From contig NZ_FUKO01000012.1 of NCBI RefSeq assembly GCF_900163815.1, positions 178,248 through 242,247 of the forward strand: 64,000 nt of DNA. Reading direction: 5' to 3'. The translations under genes were made by a program, and so were the position numbers. Source of the stretch: Microbacterium esteraromaticum (GTDB lineage Bacteria; Actinomycetota; Actinomycetes; Actinomycetales; Microbacteriaceae). The notes below the pieces were generated by a model. That model did not search any database and was not told the origin of the DNA. It saw only the letters and a program-made list of their open reading frames with translations. Below, piece by piece: positions 42,728 through 51,311 of the stretch; within the stretch, counting starts at the first letter, position 1; the number at the start of each line of letters is the position of its first letter.

Positions 42728-43249
42728 TCAGGCCAGATACTGCGCGAAGTGCGCGCGAACCTTGTTCACCTTCGGAACGGCGACGGCCAGGCAGTACCCT
42801 TGGGTGGGGTTCTTGGCAAAGAAGTCCTGATGCTCGTCTTCGGCCGGGTAGAAGGCGCCCAGTGCTTCCATCGTCGTCACCGGCTCGCCGTCCCAGAGCG
42901 TTGCGGCTCTCGCGCGCGCGGTCTCGAATGTCTGCCGCTGCGCATCGTCAGCGGGGAACATCGCACTGCGGTACTGCGTGCCCACGTCGTTGCCCTGGCG
43001 ATTCAGCTGCCGGGGGTCGTGCATCGTGAAGAACGCGTCGAGGATGACATCGGCTGGGATCACGTCGGGATCGAAGGTCACCGCCACGGCTTCGGCGTGG
43101 CCGGTGCGGCCGGTGCACACCTGTTCGTAGGTGGGATCTGACGTCGAGCCGCCGGTGTAGCCGGACACGACCGACTGAACACCGCGAAGGGGGCGATATG
43201 CGGCATCCAGGCACCAGAAGCAGCCGCCGGCGAGCACAAATGTTTCCAT
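42728..43249 (-). CDS. msrA: Peptide-methionine (S)-S-oxide reductase
   Basis: Repairs oxidised methionine in proteins. 173 residues with the GGCFWC active site at the N-terminus (Cys10, Cys13), SGYTGG, TGHAEAVAVTFDP, the DPRQLNRQGNDVGTQYRSA block and EDEHQDFF. Resolving cysteine candidate in TQGYCLAV. ATG 43249. TAGCGT ends 6 nt upstream, with GGAGTC in between, so either a leaderless or a very short leader. Single gene ahead of ssb. Confidence 0.96.
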   Translation of the reverse strand: METFVLAGGCFWCLDAAYRPLRGVQSVVSGYTGGSTSDPTYEQVCTGRTGHAEAVAVTFDPDVIPADVILDAFFTMHDPRQLNRQGNDVGTQYRSAMFPADDAQRQTFETARARAATLWDGEPVTTMEALGAFYPAEDEHQDFFAKNPTQGYCLAVAVPKVNKVRAHFAQYLA

Positions 43250-43288
43250 GACTCCACGCTACGCCTTCTGCGGATGCCGGAGCCGCTC

Positions 43289-43912
43289 TCAGCGCACGAA
43301 CAGCAGCAGACCGGCGACGACGATGAAGAGCGCGCCGAAGACGCTGTTGAGCACGCGCTGACCGCGCTCTCGACGCGTGAAGCGTCGAAACGGCTTGGCA
43401 GCTGCAGCGAAGAAGAGCCACATCACGAGCACATCGACGACGAGCACCGTCGCGACGAGGATCAGGTACTGCGGCAGCGGGTCGCGATCGAGTCGCACGA
43501 ACTGCGGAACGAACGCGAGGAAGAAGACGATAGCCTTCGGATTGAGCAGATTCACCCAGAAGCCGCGCCGAAAGATCGACCACGCGGGTTCACGAATCCG
43601 CGTCTGGTCGGAGGCGTCGTCGATCTGCGGCCGGGTGAAGATCAGCCGGATACCGAGGTATGCCAGGTAGGCGGCTCCCGCGTATCGGATGATCTCGAAA
43701 AGAATCGGCGACCGCGAGACGAGCAGTCCGACACCGGCCGCCACGATCGCGATATGCAGAATCAGGGCCGCCTGCTGACCCAGCACACCCCACAGTGAGC
43801 GACGCCATCCCTGGCTGAGAGCGTTGCTCATCGTGTTGATCGCCCCTGCGCCGGGAGTGAGGCTGATCACGACGCAGGCCGCGACCAGCGAGAGCCATAT
43901 CGTCCACGTCAC
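43289..43912 (-). CDS. LysE family amino acid exporter
   Basis: A 207-residue membrane protein with six hydrophobic segments. LysE/RhtB hallmarks: VVISLTPGAGAINTMSNAL near the N-terminus, GWRRSLWGVLGQQAAL, AGAAYLAYLGIRL, and FRRGFWVNLLNPKAIVFFLA then FVPQFV. Exports an amino acid or homoserine-lactone-like solute; substrate unknown. GTG 43912 preferred because TACACT ends 6 nt upstream. The GTG at 43918 is the alternative. Divergent from the exonuclease gene. Confidence 0.9.
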   Translation of the reverse strand: MTWTIWLSLVAACVVISLTPGAGAINTMSNALSQGWRRSLWGVLGQQAALILHIAIVAAGVGLLVSRSPILFEIIRYAGAAYLAYLGIRLIFTRPQIDDASDQTRIREPAWSIFRRGFWVNLLNPKAIVFFLAFVPQFVRLDRDPLPQYLILVATVLVVDVLVMWLFFAAAAKPFRRFTRRERGQRVLNSVFGALFIVVAGLLLFVR

Positions 43913-43988
43913 CAGCACAGTGTAGGGATGCTCCTGCCCCGGCGTGGAATCGCCGGTGATGTCCCTGCCCTGCTCTACCGTGAGGGGC

Positions 43989-44696
43989 ATGAACCCGCTC
44001 GCAACTCCTCCCTCCTGGCTCACGCGTGTCGGGGTGTTCGACCTTGAGACCACGGGGGTCGACGTCGCGAATGACCGCATCGTCACCGCGCACGTCGGTG
44101 TGCTCGACATCCGGGGTCGCGAGGTGGCCGCACGTGATTGGCTGGCCGATCCCGGCATCCCCATTCCCGATGGCGCCGCCGCTGTGCACGGCGTGACGAC
44201 CGAGTACGCGCGAGCGCACGGCCGACCGCCCGGCGAGGTCATCGCGGAGATCACACACGCTCTCGCGACCCTGTTCCAGCAGGGCCTGCCGATCGTCGCC
44301 TACAACGCGTCGTATGACTTCTCGCTGCTCGCGCATGAGGCTGTGCGGCACGGGCAGCCCGTGCTGAAAGCTCCGCACCCGGTCATCGACCCACTCGTGC
44401 TGGACAAGGCCTACGATCGCTTCCGCCGCGGCAAGCGGACCCTGTCGGTGGTCGCCGAGCACTACGAGGTGCCGCTGGATGCCGCGCATGAGGCCTCGGC
44501 GGATGCTGTCGCCGCCGGGCGCGTCGCGCTGGCTCTGGCGAAGGCGTTCCTGCTGCCCGAATCCGCAGCCGAGCTGCACACGCAGCAGATCGGATGGGCG
44601 CGCGATCAGGCGGCGAGCCTGACCGAGTACTTCATCAAGGTGGGCAGGCTGGATCCGGATGAGTCGCTGGATGGCAGCTGGCCCCTGCGGGGCTGA
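43989..44696 (+). CDS. DEDDh 3'-5' exonuclease (DnaQ-like)
   Basis: A 235-residue exonuclease: Exo I FDLETTGVDVAND (D, E), Exo II in VAYNASYDFSLLAHE (D), Exo III HEASADAVAAG (H, D). Same class as DNA polymerase III epsilon-like proteins in actinobacteria, used in repair or proofreading. ATG 43989 follows TACCGT by 7 nt; GAGGGG lies between, so leadered translation is also possible. Ends just before a short tandem repeat. Confidence 0.92.
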   Translation: MNPLATPPSWLTRVGVFDLETTGVDVANDRIVTAHVGVLDIRGREVAARDWLADPGIPIPDGAAAVHGVTTEYARAHGRPPGEVIAEITHALATLFQQGLPIVAYNASYDFSLLAHEAVRHGQPVLKAPHPVIDPLVLDKAYDRFRRGKRTLSVVAEHYEVPLDAAHEASADAVAAGRVALALAKAFLLPESAAELHTQQIGWARDQAASLTEYFIKVGRLDPDESLDGSWPLRG

Positions 44697-44741
44697 GCTC
44701 TCGAGTGCCTGAGCTCCCGAGTGCGTGAGCTTCGAGTGACT
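44695..44741. repeat. Three-copy tandem repeat of about 16 bp
   Basis: Imperfect direct repeats GAGCTCTCGAGTGCCT, GAGCTCCCGAGTGCGT and GAGCTTCGAGTGACT, beginning at the stop codon of the exonuclease gene and filling the gap before the rpmE2 terminator. Confidence 0.7.
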
Positions 44742-44775
44742 GGGTGCGCGAGACGGTTGCGCCAAGGGACGACAA

Positions 44776-44797
44776 AGGCCCCGCCGAAGCGGGGCCT
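44776..44797. terminator. Terminator of rpmE2
   Basis: Perfect 9-bp stem with a CGAA tetraloop, about 10 bp beyond the rpmE2 stop codon, between convergent genes. Confidence 0.8.
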
Positions 44798-44807
44798 GTC
44801 GTGCGGC

Positions 44808-45062
44808 TTACTTGGAGCCGCCGAAGCCCTTGAAGCGCTGGTTGAACTTCTCGACGCGGCCGGCCGAGTCCATGATGCGCTGCTTGCCCGTGTAGAACGG
44901 GTGCGATGCAGAGGAGATCTCGACGTCGATGACGGGATACTCCGCGCCGTCGAGCTCGATCGTCTTGTCGCTGGTGACGGTCGAACGGGTGAGGAAGGTC
45001 TCGCCCGAACCGAGGTCACGGAAAACAACGGCCTGGTAGTCGGGGTGAATGTCAGTCTTCAT
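44808..45062 (-). CDS. rpmE2: 50S ribosomal protein L31, type B (zinc-free)
   Basis: An 84-residue ribosomal protein. Starts [20 protein letters not shown] and contains [20 protein letters not shown], the L31 signature, with no CxxC zinc ligands, so it is the C-minus paralog that can replace zinc-binding L31. In many bacteria this form is derepressed by Zur under zinc limitation, but I see no clear Zur box upstream. A TAAGAT at 45133-45128 could be its -10 element, giving a leader of about 58 nt. Confidence 0.96.
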   Translation of the reverse strand: MKTDIHPDYQAVVFRDLGSGETFLTRSTVTSDKTIELDGAEYPVIDVEISSASHPFYTGKQRIMDSAGRVEKFNQRFKGFGGSK

Positions 45063-45147
45063 TGCTGATTCCTTGGATGACGGGGTGTACTACGGAAAGT
45101 CGAAGGGCGCACAGGCGCCAAGGGTCGATCTTATCAGACGAGAGCGG

Positions 45148-45930
45148 TCATGATGCGCGCGCAGCGAAGCGGCCGTCCTCAGAGGTGAGCACGATCGGCA
45201 TGCCGAAGGCCTCGGTGAGCGCGTCTGCAGTCAGGTTCTCGGCGATGGGACCGGCAGCCACGACACGGCCCTCGCGCAGCAGCATCACATGCGTGAAGCC
45301 CACCGGGATCTCTTCGACGTGGTGCGTGACCATCACCATCGCCGGTGTCGTCGGCGATGCGGCATAGCCGCTGAGCAGCTGCAGCAACTCCTCGCGCGAT
45401 CCGAGATCGAGGCTCGCGGTCGGCTCATCGAGGAGCAGCAGCTCCGGATCGGTCATGACGGCGCGAGCGATCTGGACGCGCTTCTGCTCGCCGTCGCTGA
45501 GCGTGCCGAACACGCGGTCCGCGAGGTGCTCGAGTCGCCAGTCCGCCAGCACGCGCCGGGCACGACGCTCATCGATTCCCTCGTAGCTCTCGTTCCATCG
45601 ACCGAGCACCGAATACGCCGCGGTCATCACGGCATTCAGCACGGTCTCGTCCCGCGGGATGCGACGTGCCATCGCGGAAGACGCGAACCCGATGCGCGGC
45701 CGCAGTTCGAACACGTCGGTTCGTCCCAGCGTCTCGCCCAGCACGGTTACCGTGCCTGCGGTCGGGTGCATCAGCGTATCGGCCAGCTGCAGCAGCGTCG
45801 TCTTGCCCGCACCGTTCGGTCCGAGGATGACCCATCGCTGATCTTCCGCGACCTCCCAGGTCACGTGATCGACGATGTTGCGCCCGTCACGGCGCACGAC
45901 GACATCGGTGAAATCCAGAGCGCTCGACAT
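45148..45930 (-). CDS. Orphan ABC transporter ATP-binding protein (YlmA-like)
   Basis: A 260-residue ABC ATPase with Walker A LGPNGAGKTTLLQLA, Walker B LLLLDEPTASLD and H-loop VTHHVEEIP. The signature reads TLSDGEQKRVQIARA, with aspartate in place of the first glycine of LSGGQ, as in the YlmA-like group. No permease gene adjoins it, so the partner or a non-transport role is unknown. ATG 45930. Located between rpmE2 and glgA on the same strand, 18 bp after the glgA stop, possibly cotranscribed with glgA. Confidence 0.9.
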   Translation of the reverse strand: MSSALDFTDVVVRRDGRNIVDHVTWEVAEDQRWVILGPNGAGKTTLLQLADTLMHPTAGTVTVLGETLGRTDVFELRPRIGFASSAMARRIPRDETVLNAVMTAAYSVLGRWNESYEGIDERRARRVLADWRLEHLADRVFGTLSDGEQKRVQIARAVMTDPELLLLDEPTASLDLGSREELLQLLSGYAASPTTPAMVMVTHHVEEIPVGFTHVMLLREGRVVAAGPIAENLTADALTEAFGMPIVLTSEDGRFAARAS

Positions 45931-45948
45931 GGTGTCCAGCCTATCGGC

Positions 45949-47133
45949 TCAGCGGGTCAGCTCCTCGTACAGGGCGCGCGTGGTGTCGGCAATCGCTCCC
46001 CAGCTGAAGTGATCGCGTGCCCGCTCGCGGCCGGCCGCACCGTACTTCGCCGCCTGCGCACTGTCATCGGTGACCTCGGTGAGCACCTCGGCGAGATCTG
46101 CGACGTAGCGATCAGGGTCCACGGGGGTGCCCGTGCCGTCCTGCACCTGCTCGATCGCCACCAGCCGACCGGTGACGCCGTCTTCGACGACTTCGGGGAT
46201 CCCGCCGGTGGCGGTGCCGACCACGGCCGCACCGCAGGCCATCGCCTCCAGGTTCACGATGCCCAGTGGCTCGTAGATGGACGGACACACGAATGTCGTC
46301 GCGGCGGTCAGGATCGCCGAGAGCTCGTCGCGCGGCAGCATCCGCTCTATCCAGATCACGCCCTCCCGAGTCTGCTGCAGCACGCGCACCAGCTCTTGCA
46401 CCTCGGCCATGATCTCGGGCGTGTCCGGCGCGCCCGCACACAGCACCAGCTGCACTTCGGGCGGAAGCGACTGCATTGCGCGCAGCAGATACGGCAGCCC
46501 CTTCTGACGGGTGATGCGGCCGACGAAGACCACTGAAGGCCGGTCGGCGTCCATGCCGATGCTCTTCAGGAACTCCGTGTTCTCGACCGGGTGCCACTGA
46601 TCGACATCGATCCCGTTGTGGATCACGCGCACCCGTGCCGGATCTACCTGCGGGTAGCTGCGCAGGATGTCCTGTCGCATGCCTGCGCTGACCGCGATGA
46701 TTGCGGCAGCGTTCTCATAGGCCAGCTTCTCGATCCCGCTGGAGACGGCGTAACCGCCGCCCAGCTGCTCGGCCTTCCACGGTCGCAGAGGTTCGAGGCT
46801 GTGCGCGCTGAGCACATGCGGGATGCCGTGCAGCTGAGAGGCCAGATGTCCGGCGAAGTTCGCGTACCAGGTGTGACTGTGCACGAGATCGGCCCCCGCG
46901 ACATCTCCCACCATTGTCAGGTCGGTCCCCAGCGTCTGGATGGCCGCGTTCGCGCTGGCGAGTTCGGCCGGTGTTCGGTACGAGTGGGCGCCCTGCTCAG
47001 TGCGATCGGCGCCGAACGCCCTGACCTGCACGTCGATGCTGCTGCGCAGTGCGGCTACCAACTCGGCGACGTGCACGCCCGCACCGCCGTAGATCTCGGG
47101 CGGGTACTCCTTGGTGATGATGTCGACTCGCAT
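45949..47133 (-). CDS. glgA: Glycogen synthase / alpha-maltose-1-phosphate synthase (GT4)
   Basis: A 394-residue GT4 glycosyltransferase using ADP-glucose. The N-terminus MRVDIITKEYPPEIYGGAGVHVAEL is the family start, FVGRITRQKGLPYLL holds the sugar-nucleotide lysine, and VCPSIYEPLGIVNLEAMACG is the E-x7-E motif. In Mycobacterium the ortholog (Rv1212c, GlgM) makes maltose-1-phosphate for alpha-glucan and also lies divergent from glgC; which activity dominates here cannot be told. ATG 47133. TACCGT ends 6 nt upstream. Divergent from glgC across 46 bp. Confidence 0.93.
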   Translation of the reverse strand: MRVDIITKEYPPEIYGGAGVHVAELVAALRSSIDVQVRAFGADRTEQGAHSYRTPAELASANAAIQTLGTDLTMVGDVAGADLVHSHTWYANFAGHLASQLHGIPHVLSAHSLEPLRPWKAEQLGGGYAVSSGIEKLAYENAAAIIAVSAGMRQDILRSYPQVDPARVRVIHNGIDVDQWHPVENTEFLKSIGMDADRPSVVFVGRITRQKGLPYLLRAMQSLPPEVQLVLCAGAPDTPEIMAEVQELVRVLQQTREGVIWIERMLPRDELSAILTAATTFVCPSIYEPLGIVNLEAMACGAAVVGTATGGIPEVVEDGVTGRLVAIEQVQDGTGTPVDPDRYVADLAEVLTEVTDDSAQAAKYGAAGRERARDHFSWGAIADTTRALYEELTR

Positions 47134-47179
47134 GACTGCACGGTAGTACACGACGCGCTTCGCGCTCTATGGTGGAGCC

Positions 47180-48421
47180 ATGTCGGCACCTAAGAAGGTA
47201 TTCGGGATCATCCTCGCCGGCGGCGAGGGCAAGCGACTCATGCCACTGACGGCAGACCGCGCGAAACCGGCGGTGCCCTTCGGCGGCCAGTACCGTCTCA
47301 TCGATTTCGCGATATCGAACCTGATCAATTCCGGGTTGCGGCAGGTCGTCGTCCTCACCCAGTACAAGTCGCACAGCCTCGACAGACACGTCTCGCAGAA
47401 CTGGCGGATGTCTGCACTTCTGGACTCGTATGTGACATCGGTTCCCGCGCAGCAGCGATTGGGCAAGCGCTGGTTCTCGGGTTCTGCGGACGCGATCCTG
47501 CAGAGCCTCAACCTGATCTTCGATGAGAAGCCCGACATCGTCGTCGTGATCGGTGCCGACCACGTCTACCGGATGGACTTCCAGCAGATGGTGGACGCGC
47601 ACATCGAGTCCGGTGCGGGTGTGACCGTCGCCGGCATCCGACAGCCGCTGGCGCTCGCCTCGCAGTTCGGCGTGATCGATGTGGACCCCGACTCCGGTCG
47701 CATCCGCGAATTCCTCGAGAAGCCGGCCGATCCGGAAGGCCTGCCCGACTCCCCCAACGAAGTCCTCGTGTCGATGGGCAACTACGTGTTCAACACCGAT
47801 GCGCTCATCGCCGCTGTCGAGGTCGACGGCGAGTCGGCGACCTCCGGCCACGATATGGGCGGCGACATCATCCCCTACTTCGTCGACCGCGGCGATGCCG
47901 GCTATTACGACATGAAGCAGAACGATGTGCCCGGCTCATCGCCGCGCGACCGCTCCTACTGGCGCGACGTCGGAACCATCGACTCGTACTTCGATGCGCA
48001 CATGGATCTCATCTCGACACTGCCGATCTTCAACCTCTACAACACCGCATGGCCGATCCGCACCCAGAGCGTCAACACACCCCCGGCGAAGTTCGTCCGC
48101 GACGCGGTGGGACGCATCGGCAATGCCATCGACTCGATCGTCTCGGTCGGCTCGGTGCTCTCCGGCACACACCTGGAGCGCAGCGTCATCGGCGTCGGAA
48201 CAGTGGCGTCAGGTGGTTCCACCATCACCGACTCGGTCGTGCTCGATCAGGTGCAGTTGGGACTCGGCGCGCGCGTGCATCGTGCCGTACTCGACAAGAA
48301 CGTCGTGCTCGAGGACGGTGCGACCGTCGGCGTCGATCGTGAACGGGATATCGAGCGCGGCTTCACCGTCACCGATTCGGGCATCACCGTGGTCGGGAAG
48401 GGAATTCACATCCCGCGCTGA
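47180..48421 (+). CDS. glgC: Glucose-1-phosphate adenylyltransferase
   Basis: Makes ADP-glucose from glucose-1-phosphate and ATP, the first committed step of glycogen and alpha-glucan synthesis. 413 residues: pyrophosphorylase motif [33 protein letters not shown] (regulatory and substrate site), [29 protein letters not shown], and a C-terminal left-handed beta-helix ([18 protein letters not shown]). ATG 47180. TATGGT ends 6 nt upstream. Its product feeds the divergent glgA enzyme. Confidence 0.97.
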   Translation: MSAPKKVFGIILAGGEGKRLMPLTADRAKPAVPFGGQYRLIDFAISNLINSGLRQVVVLTQYKSHSLDRHVSQNWRMSALLDSYVTSVPAQQRLGKRWFSGSADAILQSLNLIFDEKPDIVVVIGADHVYRMDFQQMVDAHIESGAGVTVAGIRQPLALASQFGVIDVDPDSGRIREFLEKPADPEGLPDSPNEVLVSMGNYVFNTDALIAAVEVDGESATSGHDMGGDIIPYFVDRGDAGYYDMKQNDVPGSSPRDRSYWRDVGTIDSYFDAHMDLISTLPIFNLYNTAWPIRTQSVNTPPAKFVRDAVGRIGNAIDSIVSVGSVLSGTHLERSVIGVGTVASGGSTITDSVVLDQVQLGLGARVHRAVLDKNVVLEDGATVGVDRERDIERGFTVTDSGITVVGKGIHIPR

Positions 48422-48437
48422 CCGATACGCTCGAGAC

Positions 48438-49073
48438 GTGACTGCTGCGCGCTTCCTTGTCGTCCTCGACGCCGATTCCACACTGATCCGCAACGAAGTG
48501 ATCGAACTGATCGCCGACGAGGCTGGCCGACGCGCCGAGGTTCAGGCCGCGACCGAGGCCGCCATGCGCGGGGAGGTCGACTTCGCCGAGAGTCTGCGCT
48601 CGCGAGTCGCCGCACTCAGAGATGTGCCGGTGAGCGCGTTCGCACGCGTGCTGCAGCGGATCGAGCCCACTCCCGGCGTACAGGAACTGACGGCGGCCGT
48701 GCATTCGCGTGGTGGCATCGTTGGGGTCGTCTCGGGCGGGTTCCATGAGATTCTCGACGACGTCGCCCCCGGCCTGGGCGTGGATCGCTGGCGCGCCAAT
48801 CGTCTCTCCGTCGCCGACGGTGCATTGGTCGGCACGGTCGACGGCACCATCGTGGATGCTGCGGCGAAGGCCGCATCGCTGCGCGAATGGGCCGCGGAGC
48901 TGGGCGTCGCACCGCGGGCCACGATCGCGATCGGCGATGGGGCGAACGATCTGGAGATGATGGCTGCGGCCGGTCTCGGCATCGCCTTCAATGCGAAGCC
49001 CGCCGTGCGTGCCGCGGCCGCGATCGTCGTGGGCCCGCAGGATCTCGCCGAGGTCATCCCCCTGCTGCCCTGA
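48438..49073 (+). CDS. serB: Phosphoserine phosphatase
   Basis: HAD-family enzyme for the last step of serine synthesis. 211 residues, without the N-terminal ACT domains of long SerB. Motif I VVLDADSTLIRNE (nucleophile Asp11, Asp13), motif II VVSGGF, motif III lysine in AAAKAASL, motif IV IAIGDGANDLEMM. The E-V-I-E-L-I-A-D-E-A cap entry is typical. GTG 48438 after TACGCT with a 6-nt gap, a leaderless candidate. Begins 16 bp after glgC. Confidence 0.94.
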   Translation: MTAARFLVVLDADSTLIRNEVIELIADEAGRRAEVQAATEAAMRGEVDFAESLRSRVAALRDVPVSAFARVLQRIEPTPGVQELTAAVHSRGGIVGVVSGGFHEILDDVAPGLGVDRWRANRLSVADGALVGTVDGTIVDAAAKAASLREWAAELGVAPRATIAIGDGANDLEMMAAAGLGIAFNAKPAVRAAAAIVVGPQDLAEVIPLLP

Positions 49074-49101
49074 CCCGGTTCTGACCGGGTCTCGCACTGA
49101 A

Positions 49102-49116
49102 TGTCCGAGATGGACA
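49102..49116. promoter_or_regulatory. Inverted repeat ahead of the alpha/beta hydrolase gene
   Basis: TGTCC-5 nt-GGACA, lying just upstream of the TAACGT -10 element (49118-49123). Position suggests an operator for the hydrolase gene; the regulator is unknown. Confidence 0.4.
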
Positions 49117-49129
49117 CTAACGTCGACGC

Positions 49130-49816
49130 ATGGACATCATCCTGATACCGGGTCTCTGGCTGGACGCTTCCGCGTGGGACGACGTGATCCCTTCATTGCA
49201 GGCCGCGGGTCACCGCGTGCATCCGCTGACGATGCCGGGTGTCGGCGAGCCGGAGTCCGCGATCGGCATGGCCGAGTGGGTGTCGCACCTCGCCGACCTC
49301 GTCGACAGTCTCGAAGGCCCGGTTGCACTCGTCGGGCACTCGGGCGGCGGCAATGCCGCGTGGGGCGCTGCGGATGCGCGGCCCGACCGCATCGCGCACG
49401 TCGTGTTCGTCGACACGGTTCCCCCGGCGCCCGGGCGCGGCATCAGCGATTTCGAGACCGTCGACGGTGTCGTGCCATTCCCCGGCTGGGATTTCTTCCC
49501 CGAAGACGATGTCTTCGACATCGATGCCGAGACCCGCGGGCGCACCGCGCCGAAAATGCAGTCTGTTCCCGCACGCGTGACCAGCGACCCGATCGCGCTG
49601 ACCGAGGATCGGCGATTCACTGTGCCGGTCACACTCCTGATGGGCGCTTACGACCAGGAGACGCTCGAGTCGGAGCTCGCCGACTGGGGACCGTATCGAG
49701 ATGAGTATCAGTCGATCGAAGATGCCCGCGTGGTGCGGATCGACTCGGGGCACTGGCCGCAGTTCACCGTGCCCGACCGGCTCGGCGAGCTCATCCTTGC
49801 CGCTGTGGCGCGCTGA
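49130..49816 (+). CDS. Alpha/beta-fold hydrolase
   Basis: A 228-residue esterase-like hydrolase: oxyanion region LIPGLWLDASAWDD, nucleophile elbow LVGHSGGGNAAWG, acid near LLMGAYDQETLE and histidine in DSGHWPQFTVPDR. Belongs to the salicylate esterase/RsbQ-like group often annotated simply as alpha/beta hydrolase; substrate unknown. ATG 49130. TAACGT ends 6 nt upstream. A TGTCC/GGACA inverted repeat sits over the likely spacer region. Convergent with fabG. Confidence 0.9.
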   Translation: MDIILIPGLWLDASAWDDVIPSLQAAGHRVHPLTMPGVGEPESAIGMAEWVSHLADLVDSLEGPVALVGHSGGGNAAWGAADARPDRIAHVVFVDTVPPAPGRGISDFETVDGVVPFPGWDFFPEDDVFDIDAETRGRTAPKMQSVPARVTSDPIALTEDRRFTVPVTLLMGAYDQETLESELADWGPYRDEYQSIEDARVVRIDSGHWPQFTVPDRLGELILAAVAR

Positions 49817-49837
49817 CGCTGCCTGAGCGCCGGTGCG

Positions 49838-50548
49838 TCAGTGTCCCATCCCGAGACCGCCGTCGACGGGGATGACTGCACCTGAAATGTAGGCGGCGTC
49901 GTCGCCCGCCAGCCAGGTGACTGCCGCGGCGACCTCATCGGGTGTCGCGAACCGCCCGGCGGGGATGCTGGCCTTGTACTGCTTCTGCGTCTCCTCCGGC
50001 AGCTCGGCTGTCATATCAGTCTCGATGAATCCGGGGGCCACAACGTTGGTGGTGATGCCGCGGCCGCCCAATTCGCGAGTGAGGGAACGGGCGAATCCGA
50101 CGAGCGCGCTCTTCGACGCCGCGTAGTTGACCTGACCCGCCGAGCCATACAGGCCCACGACGCTGGAGATGAGAATGACCCTTCCGAAGCGGGCGCGCAG
50201 CATGCTCTTGGAGGCGCGCTTCACGACGCGGAAGGTACCGCCCAGGTTGGTGGCCACGACGCTGTCGAAATCGTCTTCGCTCATCCGCATCAGCAAGGTG
50301 TCCTTCGTGATTCCGGCGTTCGCCACGACGACCTCGACCGGACCGAGCTTCTGCTCCACCTCAGTGAAGGCGGCATCGATGGTGACGGCATCCGTGACGT
50401 CGGCGCGCACGGTGAGCGTTCCTTCAGGCCCCTCGCCGCTGCGCGCGGTCACGGCGACACGGTATCCGTCACGGACGAAGCGCTCGGCGATCGCGCGGCC
50501 GATGCCGCGGTTTCCACCGGTCACGAGGACGACACGATCAGCGCTCAT
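49838..50548 (-). CDS. fabG: 3-oxoacyl-ACP reductase (FabG-like SDR)
   Basis: NADPH-dependent short-chain reductase for the second step of fatty acid elongation, similar in layout to mycobacterial MabA. 236 residues: cofactor loop VTGGNRGIGRAIAE, NAGIT, catalytic Ser in ILISSVVG, YAASK (Tyr, Lys), and the FabG-type tail GAVIPVDGGLGMGH. ATG 50548 with AGGAG at 8 nt. Not linked to the fab operon at 15-18.5 kb but plausibly supplies its missing reductase. Here it sits beside DUF3099 and SURF1, a common actinobacterial neighbourhood. Confidence 0.93.
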   Translation of the reverse strand: MSADRVVLVTGGNRGIGRAIAERFVRDGYRVAVTARSGEGPEGTLTVRADVTDAVTIDAAFTEVEQKLGPVEVVVANAGITKDTLLMRMSEDDFDSVVATNLGGTFRVVKRASKSMLRARFGRVILISSVVGLYGSAGQVNYAASKSALVGFARSLTRELGGRGITTNVVAPGFIETDMTAELPEETQKQYKASIPAGRFATPDEVAAAVTWLAGDDAAYISGAVIPVDGGLGMGH

Positions 50549-50667
50549 ATGCGGGCTCCTACTCAGGGGAAAGGGGTCGCCCGCCATCCTACCGACGCTG
50601 TGGATGGGATGGTTTGACAGCATCCGTGCCGCCTGCCAGCCTGGCGGGAGGACCACAAGGGGGAAAC

Positions 50668-51243
50668 GTGAGCAGCGAGCATCCTGCCGACCCGAACGCA
50701 CCGTACATTCCGGCGGGCGTACCGATGACGCCACCGCCACCAGCGGCCGGGTATCCACCCTCTGAGCAACAGCGGGAGCAGTACGCGGCGCAGCAGTACC
50801 CTGCGGCGCAGCAGTACCCGGGGCAGCAGTACCCTGCGGTTCAGCAGTACCCGGTCCAGCAGTACCCTGCGGTCCAGCAGTATCCGGGGCAGCACTACCC
50901 CGCGCCTGCCTACCCGATGCAGGTCTATGCGGCTCCGAGGCCGCGAAACGGATCAGCGCTCGCGTCGATGATCCTCGGCCTCTCCGGCATCCTGATGATC
51001 CCCTTCACCATGGCTTTCCTGGTGCCGATCATCGTGCCGATCGCCGCCGTCGTGTTCGGGCACGTTGCGCACGGACAGCTGAAGAGGAACCCGACTCAGA
51101 CCGGAAACGGAATGATGCTCACCGGTCTCATCACGGGCTACATCGTGCTGGGGATGGCCGTGCTGATGGCGATCCTGATCATCGTCATGCTCCTGATTTT
51201 CGGCTCGCTGCTGTCGCTGCCGGGCTTCATGAACTTTTCGTGA
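50668..51243 (+). CDS. DUF4190-type membrane protein with QQYP repeats
   Basis: A 191-residue protein: Pro/Gln/Tyr-rich cytosolic N-terminus (about 90 residues, six QQYP units plus QHYP), then two hydrophobic helices with the DUF4190 pattern SALASMILGLSGILMIP and FGHVAHGQLKRNPTQTGNGM between them. GTG 50668 follows AAGGGGGAAAC. The repeat DNA (about 50790-50905) is internally repetitive and likely length-variable between strains. Function unknown; low-complexity tails of this kind can mediate clustering. Confidence 0.85.
   Translation: MSSEHPADPNAPYIPAGVPMTPPPPAAGYPPSEQQREQYAAQQYPAAQQYPGQQYPAVQQYPVQQYPAVQQYPGQHYPAPAYPMQVYAAPRPRNGSALASMILGLSGILMIPFTMAFLVPIIVPIAAVVFGHVAHGQLKRNPTQTGNGMMLTGLITGYIVLGMAVLMAILIIVMLLIFGSLLSLPGFMNFS
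50790..50905 (+). repeat. In-gene tandem repeat encoding QQYP units
   Basis: CAGCAGTACCC-based units of 12 or 18 bp repeated six times with small changes, inside the DUF4190-type gene. Confidence 0.75.
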
Positions 51244-51311
51244 TCTGAGGTGCGATCGGCGCCTCGCACGAGCACCCGAGAGGTCCGGTCGCGGCGTAGG
51301 CTGGAGGCACC

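Noticed and set aside
45063..45147. Zur box in front of the zinc-free L31 gene
   Set aside because: Expected from known regulation of such paralogs, but no Zur-type palindrome (such as TGAAA...TTTCA) is visible.
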